A DNA stretch of 64,000 nt from Planctomycetota bacterium. GTDB lineage: Bacteria > Planctomycetota > UBA1135 > GCA-002686595. This document shows positions 17,794-26,622 of the stretch, one piece after another. The translations under genes and the position numbers were made by a program. Under the pieces are notes generated by a model that was not told the DNA's origin, ran no database searches, and was given only the letters and a program-made list of their open reading frames with translations. The stretch is taken from contig JACKHS010000005.1 of NCBI GenBank assembly GCA_020638875.1, positions 124,001 to 188,000 of the forward strand. The letters run 5' to 3'. Each line of letters starts with the position of its first letter. Position 1 is the stretch's first letter.

Positions 17794-18990
17794 ATGAAGA
17801 CGCCCAGCCTCCTCCGCACCTCCCTGTTCGCCGTCCTCGCCAGCGCCCCGCTCCAGGCGGGCGGCCCGGCCGTGGCCATCGTCGCGGCGGCCAACACCTC
17901 GAGCTCCGACTGCCGCTTCACCGACACGCAGGCGAAGCTCGCCGGCGGCGGGGACTTCTCGACGGTCGACATCATCAACGCGTACTCGACGACGCCGACG
18001 CTGCTCGACCTGCAGCCCTACGCCGCAGTGATCGTGTGGTCGAACATCGACTTCGCCGACAGCGCGACGCTCGGCGACGTGCTGGCCGACTACGTGGACG
18101 GTGGCGGAGGCGTGGTCGTCGCGACCTTCGCCAACTCGGAGGCGAGCACCAACCGCCACCTCACCGGGCGCTGGACGCTGGGGTACGAGATCATCCTCCC
18201 CGGCTCGGGCTCGCAGACGGGCACCGCGACGCTCGGCGCGGTGCCGCAGCCGGGCCACCCGATCATGGCGGGCATCACGAACTTCAGCGGCGGCACGAGC
18301 TCCTACCGTCCGGCGGTCACGACGCTCACCGCCGGCTCGAGCACGATCGCGGAGTGGTCCGACGGCCGCGTGCTGGTGGCCGAAGGGACGGTCCCCAACC
18401 GCATCGATCTGGGCTTCTACCCGCCGTCCAGCGACTGCTCGGGCGGCTTCTGGACCTCGAGCACGCAGGGCGCGGAGCTGATGCGCAACGCGCTGCTGTA
18501 CGTCGCCGTGAACGGCGGCGTCGGCACGGCCTACTGCTTCGGCGACGGCACGGGCGCGCCGTGCCCCTGCGGCAACAACGGCGGCACGGGCGAGGGCTGC
18601 GCCAACTCGACCGGCGCGGGCGGCGTGCTCACCGCGGCCGGGAGCACGAGCGTCGGCGTGGCGAACCTGAAGCTGCGCGGCGCCCAGCTCCAGCCCGGTC
18701 AGCCCGGCCTCTACTTCCAGGGACTGAACGCGGTGAACGGCGGGCTCGGCACGATCTTCGGCGACGGCCTGCGCTGCGCCGGCGGCGGCGTCGTGCGCCT
18801 GCAGGTCGTCGCGGCCAACGCGAGCGGGCTCTCCGAGACCACGGTCGACGTCGGCGCGGTCGGCGGCGTCGGCGCGGGCGACGTGCGGCGCTACCAGCTC
18901 TGGTATCGCAACCCCGCGCAGCCGGTCGGCAGCCCCTGCGGGTCGAGCTTCAACCTGACGAACGGCGTCGAGTTGACCTGGCAGCCGTAG
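17794..18990 (+). CDS. Secreted protein with Cys-rich C-terminal module (tandem copy 1)
   Basis: 398 residues with a signal peptide ending SAPLQAGG. The N-terminal half (about 25-245) looks like a class I glutamine amidotransferase-like or von Willebrand-type alpha/beta fold: VAIVAAANTSSSDC, YAAVIVWSNIDFADSATLGDVLADYVDGGGGVVV, GYEIILPGSG, RIDLGFYPPSSDC. Its function is unknown. The C-terminal 150 residues are the shared module: CFGDGTGAPCPCGNN, GCANSTGAGG, FGDGLRCAGGG, RYQLWYRNP, then GSPCGSSFNLTNG. A highly similar second copy follows at 19145. Expected location is the outer membrane, cell surface or medium. Confidence 0.85.
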   Translation: MKTPSLLRTSLFAVLASAPLQAGGPAVAIVAAANTSSSDCRFTDTQAKLAGGGDFSTVDIINAYSTTPTLLDLQPYAAVIVWSNIDFADSATLGDVLADYVDGGGGVVVATFANSEASTNRHLTGRWTLGYEIILPGSGSQTGTATLGAVPQPGHPIMAGITNFSGGTSSYRPAVTTLTAGSSTIAEWSDGRVLVAEGTVPNRIDLGFYPPSSDCSGGFWTSSTQGAELMRNALLYVAVNGGVGTAYCFGDGTGAPCPCGNNGGTGEGCANSTGAGGVLTAAGSTSVGVANLKLRGAQLQPGQPGLYFQGLNAVNGGLGTIFGDGLRCAGGGVVRLQVVAANASGLSETTVDVGAVGGVGAGDVRRYQLWYRNPAQPVGSPCGSSFNLTNGVELTWQP

Positions 18991-19132
18991 GCGCAGGCGG
19001 ACGGCGCGGGCGGACGCGGTCCGCGTACGCGATCGACGCGGGCGGCGGTGCTCCTCGGGGCGCCGCCGCGCGCGTTCTGGCGCGGCGCCGCGGCCGGGCT
19101 CGCGGCCTCTGGCCGACTTCGCGCCCTTCCCG

Positions 19133-19138
19133 TAGCGT
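19133..19138 (+). promoter_or_regulatory. TAGCGT leaderless-type -10 box, second copy
   Basis: The same hexamer as at 17782, again exactly 6 nt before the ATG (19145). Part of the duplicated unit. Confidence 0.5.
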
Positions 19139-19144
19139 CAGGGC

Positions 19145-20290
19145 ATGAACACCACCCGCCTGCTCCGCACCTCGCTCCTCGTCCTGTCCCTCGGCGCGCC
19201 CCTCCACGCGGGCGGACCCGCGGTGGCCATCGTCGCCGCGGCCAACAGCTCGAGCGCTTCCTGCACCTTCACCGACACGCAGGCGAAGATCGCGGGCGGC
19301 GGCGACTTCCTCACGGTCGACGTGATCAACGCGGCGACGTCGACGCCCACGCTCCTCGACCTGCAGGCCTACCAGGCCGTGATCGTGTGGTCGAACGTCA
19401 ACTTCGCCGACAACGTCGCGCTCGGCGACGTGCTGGCCGACTACGTCGACGCCGGCGGCGGCGTGGTGATCTCGACCTTCGCCAACTCGAGCACGACCGC
19501 CACGCGCGTGCTCGGCGGGCGCTGGACGCTCGGCTACGAATGCGTCGTGCCCGGCTCCGGCAACCAGACGGGCAACGCGACGCTCGGCACCGTGCTGCAG
19601 CCGTCGCACCCGGTCATGGCCGGCATCACGAACTTCGACGGCGGGACGCAATCGTATCGGCCGATCTCCACGGTCCTGACCTCCGGCTCGACCGCGATCG
19701 CGCAGTGGTCGGACGGCCGCGTGCTCGTGGCCGAGGGCCCCGTCGCCGGGCGCATCGACCTGTGCTTCTACCCGCCGTCGAGCGACTGCTCGTCGGGCTT
19801 CTGGAACTCGAGCTCGCAGGGCGCGGAGCTGATGCGCAACGCGCTGCTGTACGTCGCCGTGAACGGCGGCGTCGGCACGGCCTTCTGCTTCGGCGACGGG
19901 ACCGGCGCGCCGTGCCCGTGCGGCAACGCGGGCGCCGCGGGCGAGGGCTGCGCGAACTCGACCGGCGCGGGCGCGATCCTCACGGCCACCGGCAGCGCGA
20001 GCGTGAGCGTCGCGAACCTCCAGCTCCACGGCGCCCAGCTCCAGCCCGGCCAGCCCGGCCTCTACTTCCAGGGCCTGAACGCGGTGAACGGCGGCCTCGG
20101 CAACGTCTTCGGCGACGGCCTGCGTTGCGCCGGCGGCGGCGTCGTGCGCTTGCAGGTCACGGCCGCGAGCGCGAGCGGCGCGTCGCAGACCTCGGTGAGC
20201 GTGGCGAGCACGGGCGGCGTCGTCGCCGGCGACGTGCGCCGCTACCAGCTCTGGTACCGCAACCCCGCGCTGCCCGGCGGCAGCCCGTGA
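19145..20290 (+). CDS. Secreted module protein (tandem copy 2, C-terminus truncated)
   Basis: 381 residues, alignable end to end with the gene at 17794 (same order of FTDTQAK, VIVWSN, RIDLCFYPPSSDC, CFGDGTGAPCPCGN, FGDGLRCAGGG, RRYQLWYRNP). It stops after PALPGGSP, exactly where copy 1 continues with CGSSFNLTNG and ELTWQP, so 17 residues and one conserved cysteine are missing. The sequence that follows (20291-20450) is much less GC-rich and has different codon usage, suggesting a recombination or insertion breakpoint at the stop. Whether the truncated module still works is unknown. Confidence 0.82.
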   Translation: MNTTRLLRTSLLVLSLGAPLHAGGPAVAIVAAANSSSASCTFTDTQAKIAGGGDFLTVDVINAATSTPTLLDLQAYQAVIVWSNVNFADNVALGDVLADYVDAGGGVVISTFANSSTTATRVLGGRWTLGYECVVPGSGNQTGNATLGTVLQPSHPVMAGITNFDGGTQSYRPISTVLTSGSTAIAQWSDGRVLVAEGPVAGRIDLCFYPPSSDCSSGFWNSSSQGAELMRNALLYVAVNGGVGTAFCFGDGTGAPCPCGNAGAAGEGCANSTGAGAILTATGSASVSVANLQLHGAQLQPGQPGLYFQGLNAVNGGLGNVFGDGLRCAGGGVVRLQVTAASASGASQTSVSVASTGGVVAGDVRRYQLWYRNPALPGGSP

Positions 20291-20450
20291 TCGGTGAGAT
20301 AACCCAAATGCACTTCCGTCTGCGCGAGTCGGATCTACTCAAGGCAAAGAGGATCATCGAGGCGCGAAGAGCGAGACGGAGCTGAAGGCGTATGCGCCGC
20401 ATCCAACTACGAGCTGGTGGGAAAGGGAATCAGTCGGCGCGCCGCGTACT
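20291..20450. other. Low-GC junction segment, possible remnant of acquired DNA
   Basis: A gap between the truncated secreted protein and the phosphate acyltransferase gene, visibly poorer in G+C than everything around it. An ATG at 20308 opens a 25-codon frame (MHFRLRESDLLKAKRIIEAR and five more residues) to a TGA at 20383-20385. It uses codons such as CTA, AGG, CGA and AGA that neighbours avoid. It resembles the tail of a foreign gene rather than a local one. I recognise no family. Confidence 0.4.
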
Positions 20451-21404
20451 TCAACCCGCCATCACACTCGCGATCACCGCGACGTTCGCCACGTCCTCGG
20501 CGCTGCAACCGCGGGAGAGGTCCATGTAGGGCGACGCCAGCCCTTGCACCAGCGGGCCGAGCGCGGTCGCGCCCGCCAGCCGCTGCGTCAGCTTGTAGGC
20601 GATGTTGCCCGCGTCGAGGTCGGGGAAGATCAGGACGTTGGCGTTGCCCCCGAGCGGGGAGCGGGGGGCCTTCTTCTGGGCGACGGCGGGGACGAGCGCG
20701 GCGTCGACCTGGAGCTCGCCGTCGCAGCAGAGGTCGGGCGCGCGCTGCTGCAGGAGCTCGGTGGCGCGGATCATCTTGTCGGCGCGCGGGTGCTTGGCCG
20801 AGCCTTTCGTCGAGAAGGAGAGCAGCGCGACGCGCGGCGTCTGGCCGGTGAGGCGGCGGTGGCTCTCGGCGCTGGCGAGCGCGATGTCGACGAGTTGCTC
20901 GGCCGTCGGGTCGGGCACGACGCCGCAGTCGGCGTAGGTCAGCGCGCGGTCCTCGAGCAGCATCAGGAAGCACGAGGAGACCGTCGCGATGCCGCGCGCG
21001 AGGCCGACGACCTGCAGGCCGGCGCGCAAGACCTCGGCGGTGGCGGCCTCGCTGCCGGCGACGGCGCCCTGGCAGTCGCCCGAGCGCACGAGGAAGCCGG
21101 CGAAGAAGAGCGGGTCGTGCGCGAGCGCGTGCGCCTGGTCGAGCGTCAGGCCCTTGTGCTTGCGCAGCTCGAAGAGCTCGGCCGCGAAGCGCTCGGTGCG
21201 CGCGTCGCTCGAGGGGCGCACGATCTCGACGCCGGGCGGCGCGGCGGCGAGGTGACCGCCGTCGACGAGCACCGGCTCGCACAGGCCCTGCGCGGCGAGC
21301 GTCGCCGCGGCCTGGCAGACGCGCGGGTCCTGGGACTCGGGCAGCGCGATGCGGCGGCGGTTGCGGCGCGCCTTCTCCTGGAGCTCGAGCAGGACGTCCA
21401 TCAC
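20451..21404 (-). CDS. pta: Phosphate acetyl/butyryl-type transferase (Pta family)
   Basis: 317 residues, the single-domain length of phosphotransacetylase. It begins with ARRNRRRIALPESQDPRV, then LDQAHALAHDPLFFAG, GDCQGAVAGSEAATAEVLRAG and SCFLMLLEDRALTYADCGV, with the C-terminal ANVLIFPDLDAGNIAYKLTQ and LGPLVQGLASPYMDLSRG. It interconverts acyl-CoA and acyl phosphate. Acetyl is most likely, but the operon with AtuA-like proteins leaves other short or branched acyl groups open. The ATG overlaps the stop of the upstream AtuA-C gene (ATGA), so translation is coupled. Confidence 0.9.
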   Translation of the reverse strand: MMDVLLELQEKARRNRRRIALPESQDPRVCQAAATLAAQGLCEPVLVDGGHLAAAPPGVEIVRPSSDARTERFAAELFELRKHKGLTLDQAHALAHDPLFFAGFLVRSGDCQGAVAGSEAATAEVLRAGLQVVGLARGIATVSSCFLMLLEDRALTYADCGVVPDPTAEQLVDIALASAESHRRLTGQTPRVALLSFSTKGSAKHPRADKMIRATELLQQRAPDLCCDGELQVDAALVPAVAQKKAPRSPLGGNANVLIFPDLDAGNIAYKLTQRLAGATALGPLVQGLASPYMDLSRGCSAEDVANVAVIASVMAG

Positions 21405-21745
21405 GCGGTCACCGAGTCGAGCACGTCTTGCGGCACGTCGAGCTCGAGGCGCAGCAGCGCGAGGCCGTGCGTCTTGCCCTGCGCGTCGGTCTTGAGCGAG
21501 GCCGAGCCGCCGCCGCCGAGGCTGTCCTCGAGCAGGAAGTTCAGCACGCGCATGTTGTCGGCCGCGTAGCGCTTCACGCCGCCGTGGTTGATCGCGGCCA
21601 TGTGCGCCCGCACGACGTCGGCGGTGAGGTGCTGCTTCAGGAAGGCGTACGCCGCGGCCGAGCGCGCGAGCACGCCGGCGTTGGAGCCCTCGCCCTTGTC
21701 GCCGCTGCGGGCCTGGGCGATGCGTTCGATGGGGACCTTGGGCAT
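21401..21745 (-). CDS. AtuA C-terminal-like (ferredoxin-fold) protein
   Basis: 114 residues: IERIAQARSGDKGEGSNAGV, FLKQHLTADVVRAHM, VKRYAADNMRVLNFLLED and LGGGGSASLKTDAQGKTHG are typical of the domain that follows the DUF1446 region in longer AtuA proteins. Here it is a separate gene 31 nt downstream of the DUF1446 gene, and it overlaps pta. Function is unknown beyond the association of AtuA with acyclic terpene catabolism in Pseudomonas. It is likely a partner subunit of the upstream protein. Confidence 0.8.
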   Translation of the reverse strand: MPKVPIERIAQARSGDKGEGSNAGVLARSAAAYAFLKQHLTADVVRAHMAAINHGGVKRYAADNMRVLNFLLEDSLGGGGSASLKTDAQGKTHGLALLRLELDVPQDVLDSVTA

Positions 21746-21776
21746 GGCGGGGTGCTCGGAAGGCGGGGCGGGGCTC

Positions 21777-23144
21777 TCAGGAGGTGAAGACGCTGACCTG
21801 CGTGTGCACGCGCTCCTTCGAGAGCAGCGCGGGCCAGTAGCCGATGATCTCGGTGGCCTTGGGGCGGCCGCCGGCGAAGCCGGTCACGCCGGGCGGACCG
21901 CTGGTGACGAGCGGCACGAGCTCGGGGCCGAAGCGGTCGACCTTGGCGCGGTCGGGGCCCTTCACGCCCATGCGCAGCACGACCTCCTCGGGCTCGCGCG
22001 GTGCGCCGATGCCGGCGTGGCACACGCCCGCGCCGACGAGCTCGACCATGCGCTCGTCCTCGGCGTACTCGCAGCCGTCGAGCGCGAGCCGCTGCCAGAC
22101 GACCTCGGCGCACAGCTCGGCCTTCGCGACCGCGTCGGGGCCCGAGACGGTGAGCTGGCCGACGGCCTTCCACCCGTCGTGGTAGCTCATCGAGACCTTG
22201 TACGTCGGTGTCGGCGGCGCGCCCTTCACGCCGCTGACGCGCACGCGGTCGGGGCCCTCCTGCTCGAGCGTGAAGCTCGTGAAGTCGGCCACGCCGTCGG
22301 GCGTGATGTACGCGTGCGGGTCGCCCATCTCGTACATGAGCTGGTGCGTCACCGTCGAGACCGTGACCATGCCGCCGGTGCCGGCGTGCTTGGTGACGAC
22401 GAAGCTGCCGTCGGCCGCGGCCTCGATGATCGGGTAGCCGATGCGCGCCATGTCGGGCACGTCGCGCCAGTCGGTGTAGTTGCCGCCGGTGCACTGCGCG
22501 CCGCACTCGACGATGTGGCCGGCGACGGTGCCGGCTGCGATCAGGTCGTGGTCGTCGCGCGTCCAGCCGAACTCGTGGATCAGCGGGCCGAGCACGAGGC
22601 CGGGGTCGGTGCCGCGGCCGGTGATGACGATCTGCGCGCCCTGGTCGAGCGCCTCGGCGATGGGGAAGGCGCCGAGGTAGACGTTCGCGCTGGTGACCGA
22701 GTCGCGCACGGTCGAGAGCGGCGCGCCCGTGTCCATGTTCTCGAAGCGCTCGCCCGCGGCCATCAGCGCGTCGAGGTCGGCGAGGATGTCGTCGCCCTCG
22801 ACCACGGCGACCTTGACGCCGTGGAAGCCGTGCTTCGCGAGCGTCGCGAGCACCGCGTCCTTGCACGCGTGCGGGTTCACGCCGCCGGCGTTGGCGACGA
22901 CCTTGATGCCCTTCGCGACGAGCTGCGGCGCGACGCGGTCGACGAGCGCGACGAAGTCGGTCGCGTAACCCTTCGACGGATCGCGCGACTTGAGCTTCTG
23001 CATGATGCTCATCGTCACCTCGGCGAGGTAGTCGAGCGTGAGGTAGTCGAGCGGGCCCTCGTTCACGAGGCGCACCGGCCCGAGGATGGAGTCGCCCCAG
23101 AAGCCTTGGCCGTTGGCGATGAGGACCTTCTTGTCGCGCTGCAT
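21777..23144 (-). CDS. AtuA-like DUF1446 family protein
   Basis: 455 residues, cytoplasmic. Start ATG 23144 gives KKVLIANGQGFWGDSILGP. Further blocks are LDYLAEVTMSIMQKLK, GIKVVANAGGVNPHAC, ITGRGTDPGLVLGPLIHEFGW, AGHIVECGAQCTGGNYTDW and RIGYPIIE. The AtuA family is needed for acyclic terpene (citronellol/geraniol) use in Pseudomonas, but its reaction is not established. No other terpene-pathway genes are near, so here it may serve another acyl-CoA route feeding the Pta-type enzyme downstream. First gene of a three-gene operon, with a TAGACT box 7 nt before its ATG. Confidence 0.88.
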   Translation of the reverse strand: MQRDKKVLIANGQGFWGDSILGPVRLVNEGPLDYLTLDYLAEVTMSIMQKLKSRDPSKGYATDFVALVDRVAPQLVAKGIKVVANAGGVNPHACKDAVLATLAKHGFHGVKVAVVEGDDILADLDALMAAGERFENMDTGAPLSTVRDSVTSANVYLGAFPIAEALDQGAQIVITGRGTDPGLVLGPLIHEFGWTRDDHDLIAAGTVAGHIVECGAQCTGGNYTDWRDVPDMARIGYPIIEAAADGSFVVTKHAGTGGMVTVSTVTHQLMYEMGDPHAYITPDGVADFTSFTLEQEGPDRVRVSGVKGAPPTPTYKVSMSYHDGWKAVGQLTVSGPDAVAKAELCAEVVWQRLALDGCEYAEDERMVELVGAGVCHAGIGAPREPEEVVLRMGVKGPDRAKVDRFGPELVPLVTSGPPGVTGFAGGRPKATEIIGYWPALLSKERVHTQVSVFTS

Positions 23145-23151
23145 GGGGCGA

Positions 23152-23157
23152 AGTCTA
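23152..23157 (-). promoter_or_regulatory. TAGACT leaderless-type box of the AtuA operon
   Basis: Minus-strand TAGACT ends 7 nt before the ATG at 23144, which supports that start. Confidence 0.5.
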
Positions 23158-23313
23158 CGCACCGCGGCACAGCGCGGCCACCGTGGCGCGGCGTGCGTCC
23201 TCTGTCGTACGGCATTGCCCACTGCGACGCAGCGCGTCGCGCGTTCACGCCGGCAAGGATGAGAGGTTGCCGTGGGCTCGCCCCCAGCCGCGTGGACGCC
23301 CTCGGCAGCACTC

Positions 23314-23320
23314 GGAGGTG
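23314..23320 (+). promoter_or_regulatory. Ribosome binding site for the gene at 23329
   Basis: GGAGGTG lies 8 nt before the ATG. No TANNNT box is close, so this first gene uses a leadered transcript. Confidence 0.6.
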
Positions 23321-23328
23321 CATCCGCC

Positions 23329-25119
23329 ATGAGGACATCACCCGCTGTCCTGGCCTCCACCGTCCTCGTCGCGCTCGCGGCACCGCCCGCCGCCGCGCAA
23401 GGACACGTCACGTTCTCCGTCGACTGGCACAGCCCCAGCGTGGGCCTGCCCGACTCCTTCACCGGCACGCCCATCACCGCCGGTGACGTGCTGACGCCCG
23501 TCAGCCTCACGCCGGTCCTCGGCCCGCTGCCGCTCCCCGGCATCTGGACCAGCGCCGGCCTCGGCCCGCCCGCGCCCGGCCTCGCGATCCCGACGTACCC
23601 GTTGTGCGCCGGGGTGCCGACGTGCCAGGCCTGTCCGATCGAGGTCGACGCGTACTCCGCCGGCCTCGACCGCCTGCTGCTCGGCAACGAGCCGCCCGGC
23701 GTCTTCTGGTTCTCGGTCGACGCCTACGGCTGGGGTCTGCCCGGTCCGCCCATCGTGCCGAACCTGCTGAGCGAGGGCCCCGCGGGCGGCATCGCCGAAG
23801 CTCCGGCCGACGTGTGGATCGACCTCGGCATCCCGCCCGGTCCCGTGCCGCCGCCGCCGTTCGGTCCGATCGTCGGACACGTCGGCGCGGTCGACGGCAA
23901 CGGCCTGCCGGGGCCGAGCCCGTTCGCGTATCCGGGCCTCGGGCTGATCGAGCCCTCGCCGCCGACCTTCGTGCCGTGCGACCCGGGCGACAACCTCGAC
24001 GCGCTCAACGCGTTCGCGCCCGGACCCGCGCCGCCGTTCCCGGTCTACTACTCGCTCGACACGGGCTTCCCCGACCCGAACGGCTATCCGAACGCGGGCT
24101 CGGCCTTCGCCAACGGCTTCGTCGGCGGGGACGTGCTCGTGAGCCCGGCGCCCGGCGTGCCGCCGGTCCTGTTCGCGCCCGCAGCCGCGCTCGGCCTCGA
24201 CCTGTTGATGGGCTTCGACTCCGACGACCTCGACGCGCTGATGCTGGCCGAGAACGGCACGGGCGCCTTCGAGCCGTCGCTGACGCCCTACGACTGGATC
24301 GGCGGCGCCACCGACATGCTGCTGTTCTCCGTGCGTCGCGGCTCGGCCGTCATCGGCGCGCCCGACAGCATCTTCGGCATGCCGATCGAGCCGGGGGACA
24401 TCCTCACGACGCCGCTGCTCGGCGGCCTCTCCCCGTATCCGGGCATCCTCGTCCCGGCCGAGGCGCTGGGCCTCGCGACGGTGCGCTTCGGCGCGCCGAA
24501 CCCGCTGACGGGCGCGGACGACCTCGACGCGCTCTCGTCGCCCTTCGCGCCGTTCTTCGACTGCGACCTCAACGGCATCGAGGACGCCATCGACATCGCG
24601 TTCGGCACGCACACGGACGTCAACCTCAACGGCATCCCGGACGTCTGCGAGCTCGTGGGCGGCCCGTACTGCCTCGGCGTCGCGTGCCCCTGCGGCAACA
24701 ACGACCCGAACGCCGGCTGCGTGAACTCCACGGGCGTCGGCGCGCTGCTCAGCGCCACGGGCACGAGCAGCGTGACGAACGACGACCTGAAGCTCACGGT
24801 GAGCTCCATGCCCGTCAACAAGTTCGGCGTGTTCTACATGGGCCCGAACCAGATCGCGCTGCCCTTCGGCGACGGCTTGCGTTGCGTCGGCGGCGGCGGC
24901 GTGGGCCTGTTCCGCTACAACCCGCCGCTCAACAGCGGCGCCGCCGGGTCGATCTCCATCGGTCCCGGCCTGGTCGCGTGGTCGTCGGGTTTCCCGCCAG
25001 GCGGCGCCATCACGCCGGGCTCCACGTGGCAGTTCCAGTGCTGGTACCGCGACCCGTTCGGGCCGTGCGGCCAGTTCTTCAACCTGTCGAACGGCTACTC
25101 GGTGACCTTCACGCCGTAG
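23329..25119 (+). CDS. Secreted Pro/Gly-rich protein with dockerin-like repeat and C-terminal module
   Basis: 596 residues with a signal peptide (VLVALAAPPAAAQ). The body has two related segments sharing a pattern of the form 'VDWHSPSVGLPDSFTGTPI.AGDVLTP' and 'VRRGSAVIGAPDSIFGMPI.PGDILTT', and repeated DDLDAL / DNLDAL motifs. An EF-hand or dockerin-like calcium stretch follows near residues 405-440 (DCDLNGIEDAIDIAFG, DVNLNGIPDVCE). The last 150 residues are the shared module (CPCGNNDPNAGC, NSTGVGALLSATG, LPFGDGLRCVGGG, QFQCWYRDPFGPCGQFFNLS). Probable surface or extracellular protein; function unknown. Confidence 0.85.
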   Translation: MRTSPAVLASTVLVALAAPPAAAQGHVTFSVDWHSPSVGLPDSFTGTPITAGDVLTPVSLTPVLGPLPLPGIWTSAGLGPPAPGLAIPTYPLCAGVPTCQACPIEVDAYSAGLDRLLLGNEPPGVFWFSVDAYGWGLPGPPIVPNLLSEGPAGGIAEAPADVWIDLGIPPGPVPPPPFGPIVGHVGAVDGNGLPGPSPFAYPGLGLIEPSPPTFVPCDPGDNLDALNAFAPGPAPPFPVYYSLDTGFPDPNGYPNAGSAFANGFVGGDVLVSPAPGVPPVLFAPAAALGLDLLMGFDSDDLDALMLAENGTGAFEPSLTPYDWIGGATDMLLFSVRRGSAVIGAPDSIFGMPIEPGDILTTPLLGGLSPYPGILVPAEALGLATVRFGAPNPLTGADDLDALSSPFAPFFDCDLNGIEDAIDIAFGTHTDVNLNGIPDVCELVGGPYCLGVACPCGNNDPNAGCVNSTGVGALLSATGTSSVTNDDLKLTVSSMPVNKFGVFYMGPNQIALPFGDGLRCVGGGGVGLFRYNPPLNSGAAGSISIGPGLVAWSSGFPPGGAITPGSTWQFQCWYRDPFGPCGQFFNLSNGYSVTFTP

Positions 25120-25144
25120 GCGACTCCGCGCCCGGCAGGAACGC

Positions 25145-25178
25145 GTCGGGGCCGAGGGCGCGCGCCCTCGGCCCCGAC
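25145..25178. terminator. Perfect 34-bp palindrome, bidirectional terminator candidate
   Basis: Two 17-bp arms (25145-25161 and 25162-25178) are exact reverse complements with no spacer. The palindrome lies between the ends of two convergent genes (25119 and 25201). It would form a very stable hairpin in either transcript. No U-run follows, so termination may depend on the stem alone. Confidence 0.6.
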
Positions 25179-25200
25179 GTTCGCGTACGCGGCGCCGCGC

Positions 25201-26622
25201 TCAGGGAACGAGCACGAGCTCGAGCGCGTCCGACGTGTTGAACGCCGCGCCGCCCGCGGCCGGATCGCGGAACCAGCACTGCACGTTCACGCGGCCGGGC
25301 GCGAGGCCCGCGCCGACGACGTCGAAGGCGCGCGCGACGGCGTTGCCGGCGGCGACCTGCGGCGGACCGAGGCGCGTCAGGCCGCCGACGACGCACTGCA
25401 CGCCGTTGCCGAACGGCAGCTCGCCCTGGCCCGGCCCGTAGAAGAACAGGCAGGGCTGGTTCGGCAGGCCGCTCGCGTGCACGACGAGGTCGTTGTTCGC
25501 GAGGCTGGTCGTGCCGCTCATCGACATCGTCGCGACCGCGCCGGTGGAGTTGGGCGTCGCGTGGCAGTAGTTGCCGGCGTTCGAGGTGTCGAGCAGCAGG
25601 TAGGCGTGCTGCACGCCGCCGACGAGCGCGGAGCCGACGATGTCGCCGCGCTCGTTGATCTCGGTCGCGTCGAGCAGCAGCGCGGCCGTCCCGGCGGGCA
25701 GCAGCGTGTTCAGGTCGAGGAGCTGCACGCCGTCGCTCAGCACCGCGCGGCTCGTGACGTCGGTGAACGAGTGGCCCACCGCGAGGCCGGCCTCGTTCAC
25801 GTCGAACAGCTCGGCGAGGTCCATGCCCGGCAGCACGCCCAGGTCCACCGCGTGACCTCCGGCCGGCCAGTACGCCGCGTGCCAGTTGCCCGAGGGGAAG
25901 GCCTGCAGCCCGACGACCGTGCCGCCGTCGTTGACGTCGTAGGCCTCGGAGTTCTGGAACGGGCCGTCGGTGCCGCCGATCGTCGTCCACGCGCCGCCGT
26001 CGAAGACGATCGAGTCGTTGGGCTGGAACAGGTCCCACGCGAAGCCGGCCAGCGCGCCGAGGTCGTTGACGCCGCGCGCGCGGTTGTAGCTGTGCGGCTC
26101 GGCGCTGCCGACGTTGGTGATCGCGCCGCCGCTCCAGGTCACGGCGCGGTCGCGCACCGGGCCGGGGTCGGTGGCGTAGCCGGCGACGAGGCCGAGCTCG
26201 CTCACGTCGTTCGCCCAGCTCGTGCCCTGGCCGAGGTCGGGGAGGGGCGCGAGCGCGCCGCCGGTCCACGTCACCGCGTGGTAGGTGCCCGAGCCGAAGA
26301 GCACGTCGCGCTCGGAGGTCCCGACGATCAGGCCGGCGTCGTTGATGGCGCGCGCGACGCTGCCCTCGTCGCCGGCGAGGAAACCCAGGTCGGTCATCAC
26401 GCCGTCCTCCCACAGGAAGGCGCGGCGGCAGGGCAGGCCGTTGCCAGTCGTGCAGCCGGGCACCTCGGCCCAGCCGACCACCTGGCCGCGGTCGTTCAGG
26501 CCGAGCGCGGCGGAGTTCGCGCCGCCGAGCGTGCCGAGGTCGACGAAGACGTATCCGCCGGCGGCGGCGGGGGTGGCGAGCAGGGCGGCGCCGAGGGCGG
26601 CGCAGGCGAAGGGGTGCTTCAT
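25201..26622 (-). CDS. Secreted HAF-repeat protein with variant C-terminal module
   Basis: 473 residues, signal peptide ending LLATPAAAGG. About seven HAF-type repeats follow, each about 45-50 residues with the kernel 'D.G.vvG' (ALGLNDRGQVVGWAE, ARAINDAGLIVGTSE, ARGVNDLGALAGFAW, AYDVNDGGTVVGLQA, LFDVNEAGLAVGHSF, ATEINERGDIVGSAL). Such repeats are predicted to form a beta-propeller. The C-terminal 125 residues are a variant of the module shared by neighbours: NYCHATPNSTGA, SGTTSLANNDLVV, LPFGNGVQCVVGG and VQCWFRDP, without the CPCGN block. Extracellular; function unknown. Confidence 0.85.
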   Translation of the reverse strand: MKHPFACAALGAALLATPAAAGGYVFVDLGTLGGANSAALGLNDRGQVVGWAEVPGCTTGNGLPCRRAFLWEDGVMTDLGFLAGDEGSVARAINDAGLIVGTSERDVLFGSGTYHAVTWTGGALAPLPDLGQGTSWANDVSELGLVAGYATDPGPVRDRAVTWSGGAITNVGSAEPHSYNRARGVNDLGALAGFAWDLFQPNDSIVFDGGAWTTIGGTDGPFQNSEAYDVNDGGTVVGLQAFPSGNWHAAYWPAGGHAVDLGVLPGMDLAELFDVNEAGLAVGHSFTDVTSRAVLSDGVQLLDLNTLLPAGTAALLLDATEINERGDIVGSALVGGVQHAYLLLDTSNAGNYCHATPNSTGAVATMSMSGTTSLANNDLVVHASGLPNQPCLFFYGPGQGELPFGNGVQCVVGGLTRLGPPQVAAGNAVARAFDVVGAGLAPGRVNVQCWFRDPAAGGAAFNTSDALELVLVP

